DNA from: a virus
Virus record (IMG/VR): IMGVR_UViG_3300031343_000319
Location: 1 to 23,334 of that record
DNA length: 23,334 nt
Direction: 5' to 3' (one strand)
The translations under genes were made by a program, and so were the position numbers. Positions 1 to 5,939 of the stretch are shown one piece after another. The first letter of the stretch is position 1. Every line of letters starts with the position of its first letter. The notes beneath the pieces were generated by a model. The model did not search any database. It was not told where the DNA came from and saw nothing but the letters and a program-made list of their open reading frames with translations.

Positions 1-1
1 G

Positions 2-253
2 CGATTAGGGTTTCCTGCCTTCGCTACATTTGGAATTGAGTATACTGAGGTTCAGGTGCGAATTATTGCTCATGCATTTAAACGTGTTACCGTAATATTC
101 GATGACGAACCACAAGCTCAAAGACAAGCACAGAAACTCGTGGCCGAGTTAAAATTCAGAGGGGTTGATGCATGGAATGTGAAAATAAAAGGAGACCCCG
201 GGAAGTTGTCTCAATGTGAAGCAGAGGAATTAGTAAAATCAATTTCAAAATAA
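2..253 (+). CDS. DNA primase, C-terminal Toprim fragment (5' end outside window)
   Basis: The reading frame is open from the left edge, so this is the 3' end of a longer gene; the GTG at 56 is not taken as a real start. The visible 83 residues read GFPAFATFGIEYTEVQ near the start, then VTVIFDDEP, then KGDPGKLS. That order matches the Toprim part of phage DnaG-like primases: a glycine-rich first strand, the xDDEP strand carrying the acidic metal ligands, and the DPG motif. The protein would make RNA primers for lagging-strand synthesis. Zinc-finger and RNA-polymerase domains are not visible because the gene is cut. It heads the same-strand run that continues into the helicase and replisome genes. 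The Toprim call is quite firm; full domain content cannot be judged. Confidence 0.7.
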   Translation, partial: RLGFPAFATFGIEYTEVQVRIIAHAFKRVTVIFDDEPQAQRQAQKLVAELKFRGVDAWNVKIKGDPGKLSQCEAEELVKSISK

Positions 254-262
254 ATAAAAGTT

Positions 263-598
263 ATGGAAAAATTTAAAACAAAAAGAGTAACATTTGAGCA
301 GTTCAAAAGTATGGTGTCGGAATGTCCTGGCATGGATGTAAATTTAACATTTTCAGATTATAAAGAAATAATCCAGATGGCAAAATATTTCCTAAAAGTA
401 CAAAATGCTTATATTAAAGAGTCAAATTTTGATGATCCTATTAAAACAATATCTGCGTTTGACTCCGAAAAAAACGAAGTAAGGACTTTAGGCATTTTTG
501 CAAACCGACCTTTAAATTTCATTCAATGGATGAAACTACAAATTGCGGATTCCTGTTATTGTAACAAAAAAGAGATAAAAAACTTTGTTAAAATTTAA
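263..598 (+). CDS. Hypothetical protein, 111 aa
   Basis: I do not recognise this protein. It starts at an ATG 9 nt after the primase stop and is soluble and lysine-rich, with no membrane segment. The middle (about residues 28-55) looks helical, and the last third holds a CYC cysteine pair in a lysine-rich context. Its position directly behind the primase, on the same strand with a short gap, suggests co-transcription with it. A-rich sequence and no Shine-Dalgarno precede the start, as for most genes here. Length and codon use look like a genuine phage gene, but nothing points to a function. Confidence 0.6.
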   Translation: MEKFKTKRVTFEQFKSMVSECPGMDVNLTFSDYKEIIQMAKYFLKVQNAYIKESNFDDPIKTISAFDSEKNEVRTLGIFANRPLNFIQWMKLQIADSCYCNKKEIKNFVKI

Positions 599-618
599 AA
601 TAAAAAACGGAGGTTATT

Positions 619-720
619 ATGATGTTCCCACAATGTATCGCGTGTATATACTTATTACTCTTAATCTTGATAGTTATAGTGATTGGTTATCTTGCATATA
701 AAGATATTAAAGTACAATGA
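619..720 (+). CDS. Small single-pass membrane protein, 33 aa
   Basis: This short gene starts MMFPQCIACIY, runs through about 16 hydrophobic residues rich in L, I and V (residues 10-26), and ends in a short charged tail (YKDIKVQ). It therefore looks like a one-helix membrane peptide. It is supported by a strong ribosome binding site, GGAGG at 609-613, unusual here because nearly all other starts lack one. It precedes a 290-nt non-coding region. A role at the membrane, for example exclusion or a holin-like activity, is possible but there is no direct evidence. Confidence 0.55.
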   Translation: MMFPQCIACIYLLLLILIVIVIGYLAYKDIKVQ

Positions 721-732
721 TTTACTATCACC

Positions 733-805
733 AACCGACAGGTTCTGTTTATCGTAAGAAAACAGGAGGTTTTTATAATTTTTAACCTTGACATACCTGT
801 CAGTT
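733..805. repeat. Inverted repeat in the non-coding region
   Basis: AACCGACAGGT at 733-743 and ACCTGTCAGTT at 795-805 are reverse complements at 10 of 11 positions, separated by 51 nt. The spacer holds a smaller hairpin (CTGTTT 745-750 with AAACAG 760-765). The right arm runs into TTTTTT. A 12-nt direct repeat, ATCGTAAGAAAA, occurs at 751-762 and 834-845, the second copy touching the promoter-like motif. It could be paired operator half-sites or a weak transcript end for the small upstream gene. Confidence 0.35.
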
Positions 806-841
806 TTTTAAAAATCTATTTTTAAAATAAAAAATCGTAAG

Positions 842-859
842 AAAATTTGTATTATATAA
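842..859 (+). promoter_or_regulatory. Putative phage promoter motif P1
   Basis: The 17 nt AAAATTTGTATTATATA at 842-858 recur exactly at 4692-4708, and a near copy lies at 14014-14028. All three sit in short gaps directly before genes, which argues for a promoter. If TATTAT (850-855) acts as the -10 element, transcription would start near 862, giving a leader of about 150 nt before the initiator gene. No shared -35 element is visible. Confidence 0.5.
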
Positions 860-882
860 ATGATATAATTAATTTTAACGCA

Positions 883-1014
883 ATGAATTTAAAAGGACGT
901 CGTAATACAATTAAAAATATATTTGGCCAAGTTTTGACCCGGAGTAATTGCGATGTCCTTTCAAAAACGCTCCGGGTCTTTTTTTGTTTAATTTTTAATC
1001 CAGAGAAGTTATGA
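883..1014 (+). CDS. Possible leader peptide ORF, 43 aa
   Basis: An ATG at 883 opens a frame (MNLKGRRNTIKNIFGQV...) that reads through the terminator-like hairpin and ends with TGA at 1012-1014, overlapping the ATG of the initiator gene by 4 nt (ATGA). That overlap is the usual spacing of coupled genes in this genome, so translation is possible. Against it, the frame crosses two strong RNA helices and a T tract, and the peptide has no recognisable features. It may be a leader peptide that helps control the terminator, or chance. Confidence 0.25.
   Translation: MNLKGRRNTIKNIFGQVLTRSNCDVLSKTLRVFFCLIFNPEKL
892..961 (+). promoter_or_regulatory. Leader RNA helix competing with the terminator
   Basis: AAAGGACGTCGTAAT (892-906) pairs with ATTGCGATGTCCTTT (947-961) over 15 consecutive positions, 13 Watson-Crick and 2 G-U. 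The loop (907-946) contains the left arm of the downstream terminator, and the right arm of this helix lies inside the terminator loop. The two helices are therefore interleaved: they would exclude each other or form a strained pseudoknot. Placement between promoter P1 and the initiator gene resembles an attenuator or riboswitch. No known riboswitch class is recognised. Confidence 0.5.
936..985 (+). terminator. Intrinsic terminator in the leader of the initiator gene
   Basis: GACCCGGAG (936-944) and CTCCGGGTC (970-978) form a perfect 9-bp GC-rich stem followed by seven T residues (979-985). The loop is 25 nt, large for a simple terminator, because it contains half of the competing helix. It lies 25 nt upstream of the initiator start, so it would abort transcripts from P1 unless it is disrupted. 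Confidence 0.65.
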
Positions 1015-2294
1015 GTTTAAAACACAAGAATATCAATCTCCCAGATGCCATCAATTGTAGTATTTCAAAAGAATACACTCAAATTCCAAACAAATTGTTA
1101 AAAAGCCCTGAAATCTCAGGAAAAGGAAAAGCATTGCTCTGTCTTCTATTAAGCAACAAAGAAGGATGGAAATCTTGTTTATCCGGTATTTCCAAAATGA
1201 TGAAAGAAGGATCAGATGCAATCAACTCAGGCATTAATGAATTGGAAGAATATGGATACTTAATACGGGTTCGTTATCGCGACAAGAAAACCAAAGTATG
1301 GAAAGGTTCTTTTTGGGCATACTCGGATGAACCTTATTCATTCGACATCCAAAAAAATATTCATTGGATTGATTCCAATGAATTAGAAATTTATCTGGAT
1401 GGAAGAACGAAACATAATTTAGGTATGGAAAACCCAGATATGGAAAACCCGGATATGGAGACCCTGGATATGGAAAACCAGGGGCTAATAATATATAATA
1501 ATAATAATATTAATACTAATAAAATTAATTCTAATATTAAATTACATTCCCCGGAACAAAAAAGTTCCGGAGTAAGTGATTCTCCCAAATCAAATAAATC
1601 TACTATTTTGGAAAGGAATAAACAATACCTTCCAATATGTAGTAAATTAAGTAGAATCATTCAATCCAAGAAAAATATAAAACATACCCCGGCTCAGTTT
1701 AGGAATTGGTCAGATGAAATACGCAAATTAGTTGAAGGGAACAAAATATCCATTAAGCGAATTAATATAGCTCTGGACTGGTATAAGAATAGGATTGGAG
1801 AAAAATATATTCCAGTTGTCGAGTCAGGAGCATCGTTAAGAGAAAAATTCACCAGGCTGGAAAATGCAATGAAACGAGATGATGATTATAAAGTTGGTAC
1901 TCCTTTATTCACTCCAGACGAAATCCTAAGTTCCCATTTTGATTCTGATTGGTTATTGAGAGCAATGAAAAACAATTATGAGCAAGTCAATCAATTAGTA
2001 GTAAAAGATGATAAATCAGAGCTTGCCAGTAATTTTTGTAAATTATATGATTGGATTCGAGAAAACCAATCCCTGGAAGTCCTTACCAAAGTAAACGATA
2101 ATGTCAACCCTTCCGGATTAATCAAACAATACATTTTCTGGTTAAAATCGCAAGGATGGTTAGATGGAATATCCTCCCAAACATTTAGCCCTCGTAATAA
2201 TTTATTCAAGAAAATGTTTTTAGGAGCAAAAAACAAAGAACTAAACACAAATGTATTAACCGGAGAATTTGTACCTTCTTATGAGACGAGGTAA
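1011..2294 (+). CDS. Replication initiator-like protein with winged-helix N terminus
   Basis: The N terminus (about residues 18-105: YTQIPNKLL, ISGKGKALLCLLL, then GINELEEYGYLIR followed by a basic wing) has the layout of the helix-turn-helix/winged-helix domain of phage replisome organisers. The middle (residues 139-158) is four copies of a five-residue unit of the type MENPD, followed by an Asn-rich linker encoded by a very AT-rich tract. The C-terminal half is helical, with no motif I can name. The gene lies directly before the methyltransferase and DnaB-like helicase, as expected for a protein that loads helicase at an origin. It starts at ATG 1011 behind the attenuator-like leader. DNA binding is inferred from the domain pattern, and the initiator role from position and the lambda-O-like gene structure. 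Confidence 0.6.
   Translation: MSLKHKNINLPDAINCSISKEYTQIPNKLLKSPEISGKGKALLCLLLSNKEGWKSCLSGISKMMKEGSDAINSGINELEEYGYLIRVRYRDKKTKVWKGSFWAYSDEPYSFDIQKNIHWIDSNELEIYLDGRTKHNLGMENPDMENPDMETLDMENQGLIIYNNNNINTNKINSNIKLHSPEQKSSGVSDSPKSNKSTILERNKQYLPICSKLSRIIQSKKNIKHTPAQFRNWSDEIRKLVEGNKISIKRINIALDWYKNRIGEKYIPVVESGASLREKFTRLENAMKRDDDYKVGTPLFTPDEILSSHFDSDWLLRAMKNNYEQVNQLVVKDDKSELASNFCKLYDWIRENQSLEVLTKVNDNVNPSGLIKQYIFWLKSQGWLDGISSQTFSPRNNLFKKMFLGAKNKELNTNVLTGEFVPSYETR
1425..1570 (+). other. Candidate replication origin inside the initiator gene
   Basis: Four tandem 15-bp units related to ATGGAAAACCCGGAT lie at 1425-1439, 1440-1454, 1455-1469 and 1470-1484; the third and fourth are diverged. An AT tract follows directly (1486-1546), with only three C residues in 61 nt. 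Then comes a hairpin, CCGGAAC (1551-1557) and GTTCCGG (1564-1570), with an A6 loop. Iterons, an AT-rich unwinding region and a hairpin inside the initiator gene match the layout of the lambda origin inside gene O. Origin function is inferred. Confidence 0.5.
2276..2290 (+). repeat. Direct repeat flanking the methyltransferase gene (left copy)
   Basis: TTCTTATGAGACGAG here recurs as TTCTTATGAGACAAG at 3091-3105, with 14 of 15 positions identical. The left copy contains the methyltransferase start codon and the right copy contains the helicase start codon. The repeat brackets the methyltransferase exactly, as expected if that gene was added at the junction between initiator and helicase genes. 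Confidence 0.5.
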
Positions 2295-3099
2295 TAAAAT
2301 AGATATACGATGTTGTGATAATCTTGAATTGATGGCAGAAATTGAAGATAACACAGTTGATTTAATTTACTGTGATGTACTTTATGGAACAGGCAGAAAA
2401 TTTACCGATTACCAAGATTTAAAGCCTAAACGAGAAATAATAGAAGAACATTATATACCAAGAATTAAAGAAATGCACCGTATTTTAAAAGATACAGGAA
2501 GTATTTATTTACAGATGGACACTAAAATAAACCATTGGTTGAGGTGTATTTTAGATGATGTTTTTGGTTATGGTAATTTTTTGAATGAGATAATTTGGTG
2601 GTATTATAACAGCCAGTCAAATGTTAAAAACAACTACAAAAGTAAGCATGACAATATATTGTACTATAAAAAAAGCAATAAATACACTTTTAATTTGAAT
2701 GATATAGGATTAAATTATAATGAAAAACAAATTAAACGCTTTAGCAAAGAAGATGAAAACGGCAAATATTACAACAACGTTACTCAACAAGGTAAAAAGG
2801 TTAAGGTTTATTTTGATGATAAGAAAGTGATAAATTTGCAGAATGTTTGGGATATACCTATTTCACAAAAAACTGAATATTCAACACAAAAACCAAAAGC
2901 ACTAATTGAACGAATAATAAAAGCAAGTAGCAACGAAGGGGATTTAGTAGCAGACTTTTACGCTGGTAGTTTTACAACTGCTGAAGTTTGTAAAGATTTA
3001 AATCGTAGTTTTATAGGTTGTGATATTTCAGAAAAAGCCGTAGAGATTGGATTGAAAAGAGTAAATAAAATTAAAATAAAACCATTCTTTTTCTTATGA
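2281..3099 (+). CDS. Beta-class DNA methyltransferase-like protein with altered motif IV
   Basis: Motif order is that of beta-class N6-adenine/N4-cytosine methyltransferases: motif IV early (residues 28-38), a variable target-recognition region, then STQKPKALIERII (201-213) and motif I VADFYAGSFTTAE (223-235). The catalytic DPPY tetrad is replaced by D32-V-L-Y35, although the following GTG is normal, and the usual GSGTT of motif I reads GSFTT. The enzyme may be inactive, or may belong to a phage subfamily with a different catalytic loop. ATG 2281 is preferred over the TTG at 2269; it overlaps the initiator gene by 14 nt. Base composition looks more AT-rich than the neighbours, and a 15-bp repeat flanks the gene, suggesting a later insertion. 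Probable roles are self-protection from host restriction or timing of origin use. Confidence 0.72.
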   Translation: MRRGNKIDIRCCDNLELMAEIEDNTVDLIYCDVLYGTGRKFTDYQDLKPKREIIEEHYIPRIKEMHRILKDTGSIYLQMDTKINHWLRCILDDVFGYGNFLNEIIWWYYNSQSNVKNNYKSKHDNILYYKKSNKYTFNLNDIGLNYNEKQIKRFSKEDENGKYYNNVTQQGKKVKVYFDDKKVINLQNVWDIPISQKTEYSTQKPKALIERIIKASSNEGDLVADFYAGSFTTAEVCKDLNRSFIGCDISEKAVEIGLKRVNKIKIKPFFFL

Positions 3100-4682
3100 G
3101 ACAAGATGAAGCAATTGAACGCCGGGTAATCACCGGCTTAATAGTATCCACTGATTACATCAAACAAGTGCGTTTAGGATGGAAAAGTAAATTACTTCAG
3201 TCCAAAACAGCCCGTATGTTAGCTACCTGGTGTATTGAATATTTTGATAAGTATGAGAAAGCACCTGGTAAGGATATTGAGAATATCTACATTCAAAAAC
3301 TTCATAGCAATAACCTAACGGATGAGCAAGGACAGGATATAGAAGAAATTCTGGAAGATTTGTCCGATGAGTATGAACGGGCTGATAAGTTCAATGTTGA
3401 TTATCTGTTGGATCAAACCAATACGTATTTCGATGAGCAGAATTTAAAAGATTTTACCACCGAAATCCAATCACATATTGATAGAGGGAATCTTTCAGAA
3501 GCAAAACGTCTTGCTGGGGAATATAAACCAGTCTCTGGTAATACTAAGAGAATAGGTATTGATTTTGGGGATGAGGAGACTTTGATGAATACTATTGAAA
3601 AAGCATTCACTTACAGTCAGCAGCCTGTAGTAAGATATCCTCGTCAGTTAGGTCAATTCCTGAATGACTTACTTGTAAGAGATAGTTTGGTAGGGATAAT
3701 GGGAAGTGAGAAACGAGGAAAAACATTTTGGCTACTGGAATTTGCAATCCGGGCGGCTCGACAACGATCAAATGTTGCATTCTTTGAAGCCGGAGATATG
3801 TCGGAAGGACAGATAACGAGACGGATATCCATCTACTTGGCGAAACAATCTGATAAGGAAAAGTATAGTGGAAAGATGTTCCAACCTGTCCGGGATTGCA
3901 TTTGGAACCAAATGGATCTTTGTGATAATCCGCAGAGAGAATCTGATGAAGGTATATTTCCAATCCGGAATGATGAAGAAAAGAAAAATATATTGAATCA
4001 TATCCGTCATGAGATTACCATTGAAGAATTGCAGGAGAAATATAAGGAGTTTCCAAATTATCAACCATGTTATAACTGTCCAAAATATTGGAAGGGTAAA
4101 CTGGGGGCTGTCTGGATAAAACAAATAGATGCCGGGCCTCCACTGGAATATCCAAAAGCTCAAAGTGTGGCGAAAGAGTTTTTCATCAATAAGAATCGAC
4201 GGTTTAAACTATCTTGCCACCCCAGTTTCACTCTAACGATAAAAGAGATGAAAACCATTCTGGATATCTGGGAGAAGCAAGATGGGTTTATTCCGGATAT
4301 GATTGTGGTGGATTATCCGGATATTCTTGCTCCAGAGATTCAAGGAACATTGCGGGATCAGGAGAATGATAAGTGGGCAAAACTTCGAGGGTTGTCAGAA
4401 GAGAAACATTGTTTGGTTATTGTCGGCACTCAGGCTGATGCCGCGAGTTATAAAAAGAATTGGTTGCATTTAGATAATTTTGCAGAAGATAAACGCAAAT
4501 ACGGACATGTAGTGGCAATGATTGGATTGAACCAGGATCCCGATGGAAGAGAAAAAAAGTTGAAAGAAATGCGGTTAAATAAGTTAGTGGTTAGGGAAGA
4601 GGATTTCATCAGTGAGGAAGGGATAGTTGTTTTACAGAACCTTCATAGAGGTCAACCATATTTATCAAGTTTTTTTACTTAA
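3096..4682 (+). CDS. DnaB-like replicative helicase (SF4)
   Basis: This ring helicase would unwind the fork ahead of the phage polymerase. Visible motifs are Walker A GSEKRGKT (residues 203-210), a Glu-containing strand after it (AFFEAGDMS, 228-236), Walker B DMIVVDYPD (401-409), and the motif H3 Gln in VIVGTQAD (442-448). A C-terminal segment, VVAMIGLNQDPDGREKK, resembles the H4 loop before the arginine finger. Compared with DnaB, about 150 residues are inserted between the H1a strand and Walker B. They carry four cysteines, C268, C276, C325 and C328 (the last two as CYNC), a possible zinc site. The N-terminal 150 residues are helical but not clearly a DnaB N-terminal domain. ATG 3096 overlaps the methyltransferase stop by 4 nt (ATGA). 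Confidence 0.8.
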   Translation: MRQDEAIERRVITGLIVSTDYIKQVRLGWKSKLLQSKTARMLATWCIEYFDKYEKAPGKDIENIYIQKLHSNNLTDEQGQDIEEILEDLSDEYERADKFNVDYLLDQTNTYFDEQNLKDFTTEIQSHIDRGNLSEAKRLAGEYKPVSGNTKRIGIDFGDEETLMNTIEKAFTYSQQPVVRYPRQLGQFLNDLLVRDSLVGIMGSEKRGKTFWLLEFAIRAARQRSNVAFFEAGDMSEGQITRRISIYLAKQSDKEKYSGKMFQPVRDCIWNQMDLCDNPQRESDEGIFPIRNDEEKKNILNHIRHEITIEELQEKYKEFPNYQPCYNCPKYWKGKLGAVWIKQIDAGPPLEYPKAQSVAKEFFINKNRRFKLSCHPSFTLTIKEMKTILDIWEKQDGFIPDMIVVDYPDILAPEIQGTLRDQENDKWAKLRGLSEEKHCLVIVGTQADAASYKKNWLHLDNFAEDKRKYGHVVAMIGLNQDPDGREKKLKEMRLNKLVVREEDFISEEGIVVLQNLHRGQPYLSSFFT

Positions 4683-4691
4683 AATTGAAAT

Positions 4692-4709
4692 AAAATTTGT
4701 ATTATATAT
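4692..4709 (+). promoter_or_regulatory. Putative phage promoter motif P2 before queD
   Basis: This exactly repeats 17 nt of P1 (AAAATTTGTATTATATA, 4692-4708) in the 39-nt gap between helicase and queD. If TATTAT (4700-4705) is the -10 element, the 5' leader would be only about 10 nt. It would give the 7-deazaguanine cluster its own transcript. Confidence 0.55.
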
Positions 4710-4721
4710 TAAAAGAAAGAT

Positions 4722-5087
4722 ATGTTTACAATCACAAAAGAATTTGAATTTAGCGCTTCTCATCAATTAAATGAATTGGAAGAAGGTCATCCATGTAGTC
4801 GTGTTCACGGACATAACTACAAAGTAAAAGTGGAGTTAAAAAGTAATGAACTTAATCATAAAGGAATGGTTCAGGATTACAGAGAATTAAAGCCGATTAA
4901 AGATTGGATTAATTCTAATTTAGATCATCAACATTTGAATGATATTATTCCAGGTCCAGGCAATCCCACAGCGGAAAATATTGCCAAGTGGATATATTAC
5001 AGATGGAATTCTCGCAAATGTGGTCCTCTACTTTCAGCCGTGGAAGTTTCGGAAACCGATAAGACCAATGCCCGTTATGAGCCTTAG
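4722..5087 (+). CDS. queD: 6-carboxy-5,6,7,8-tetrahydropterin synthase QueD
   Basis: QueD converts 7,8-dihydroneopterin triphosphate to 6-carboxytetrahydropterin, the second step towards 7-deazaguanines. The 121 residues match the family length. The zinc ligands are visible as H14 (FSASHQL) and H29 and H31 (RVHGHNY), the catalytic Cys as C25, the second active-site cluster as D68-H69 with H71 (LDHQHLND), and the pterin-anchoring Glu as E85 (PTAENIA) or E111 (EVSET). No key residue is missing. It lies 39 nt after the helicase behind promoter motif P2 and 66 nt before queE. In phages, queD with folE, queE and a DpdA gene is the hallmark of DNA base modification rather than tRNA queuosine synthesis. 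Confidence 0.92.
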   Translation: MFTITKEFEFSASHQLNELEEGHPCSRVHGHNYKVKVELKSNELNHKGMVQDYRELKPIKDWINSNLDHQHLNDIIPGPGNPTAENIAKWIYYRWNSRKCGPLLSAVEVSETDKTNARYEP

Positions 5088-5153
5088 TATGGTCGATACC
5101 CTTTAATCTACGAGATATTATTCAAGTAAGAAATAGCGTTAAAACTAAGGAAA

Positions 5154-5918
5154 ATGAGTCAACAAATAATTAAAGCATTTCAAAAGCGGGGAAATTTTCC
5201 TTCCATTACAGCTGATAGTCGGTATCTGGATATATCCGAATTCTATTTTGATACTATCCAGGGAGAAGGTATTAACACAGGAGTACCTGCGGCATTCCTC
5301 CGATTACAAAGGTGTCATCTGGGATGTGTGTATTGTGACACAACCGAAGTTTGGCGATTTGGCAATCCTTATTCATTTGATGAATTATTTCAGATGATGG
5401 AAGAATCCGGATTGGTAGATAGATTAAGGGAGGATCAACATCTTATCATAACCGGAGGTAGTCCTTTACTACAAGAATACCGTATTTTTCTTTTCTTACA
5501 TGAATTTAAAGAAAGGTATTCCTTTCCCACTATTACAGAAATTGAGAATGAATGTGTACTGAATCCTTCTTTGCTACTGAATTACATATCTGTTTGGAAT
5601 AATTCACCAAAGTTATCAAGTAGTGGAGTGCATCGTAGAAAGAGATACAGGCCAGAAATTATATCTTATATGTCTTCATTAAACAATTCCTGGTTTAAAT
5701 TTGTAATTGAATGTGAAAAAGATTGGGAAGAGATTCAAATGGATTTCCTGAATTCAGGATTGATTAGAAAAAATCAAATAATACTTATGCCACTTGGTAG
5801 TACGAGAAAAGAGTTATTCAAACATCAGGAAGAGACTGTAGATTTAGCAATCAAACATAATGTAAGATACTGTTCCCGGGAGCATATTGTTCTTTGGGAT
5901 AAAAATGTTGGAGTTTAA
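5154..5918 (+). CDS. queE: 7-carboxy-7-deazaguanine synthase QueE (radical SAM)
   Basis: QueE converts 6-carboxytetrahydropterin to 7-carboxy-7-deazaguanine (CDG) using a [4Fe-4S] cluster and S-adenosylmethionine. The cluster-binding CxxxCxxC is C54, C58 and C61 (RCHLGCVYCDT). The family N-terminal motif FDTIQGEG is at residues 32-39, the SPK motif at 151-153, and a C-terminal LWDKNVGV resembles the usual QueE ending. The SAM-binding TGGEP motif reads TGGSP (100-104), so the normal Glu is Ser. At 254 residues it is slightly longer than small bacterial QueE, with extra sequence around residues 155-180. The ATG start follows AAGGA. The enzyme is probably active, but the Ser substitution is worth testing. 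Confidence 0.88.
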   Translation: MSQQIIKAFQKRGNFPSITADSRYLDISEFYFDTIQGEGINTGVPAAFLRLQRCHLGCVYCDTTEVWRFGNPYSFDELFQMMEESGLVDRLREDQHLIITGGSPLLQEYRIFLFLHEFKERYSFPTITEIENECVLNPSLLLNYISVWNNSPKLSSSGVHRRKRYRPEIISYMSSLNNSWFKFVIECEKDWEEIQMDFLNSGLIRKNQIILMPLGSTRKELFKHQEETVDLAIKHNVRYCSREHIVLWDKNVGV

Positions 5919-5939
5919 TTAATTAATAAAAAAAGTAAA

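Noticed and set aside
56-253. A separate small gene starting at GTG 56
   Set aside because: The frame is open to the left edge, and residues before 56 (GFPAFATFGIEY) belong to the same Toprim domain, so this is a partial gene.
2269-2280. TTG at 2269 as methyltransferase start
   Set aside because: ATG 2281 lies just downstream in the direct repeat and gives a normal N terminus. The extra four residues add nothing.
5088-5153. Possible short gene or riboswitch between queD and queE
   Set aside because: Only 66 nt, with no open frame of useful length and no convincing stem; no preQ1-type pattern was recognised.
5917-5939. TTAATTAATTAA palindrome after queE
   Set aside because: A low-complexity AT stretch of this length is expected by chance in an AT-rich intergenic gap.
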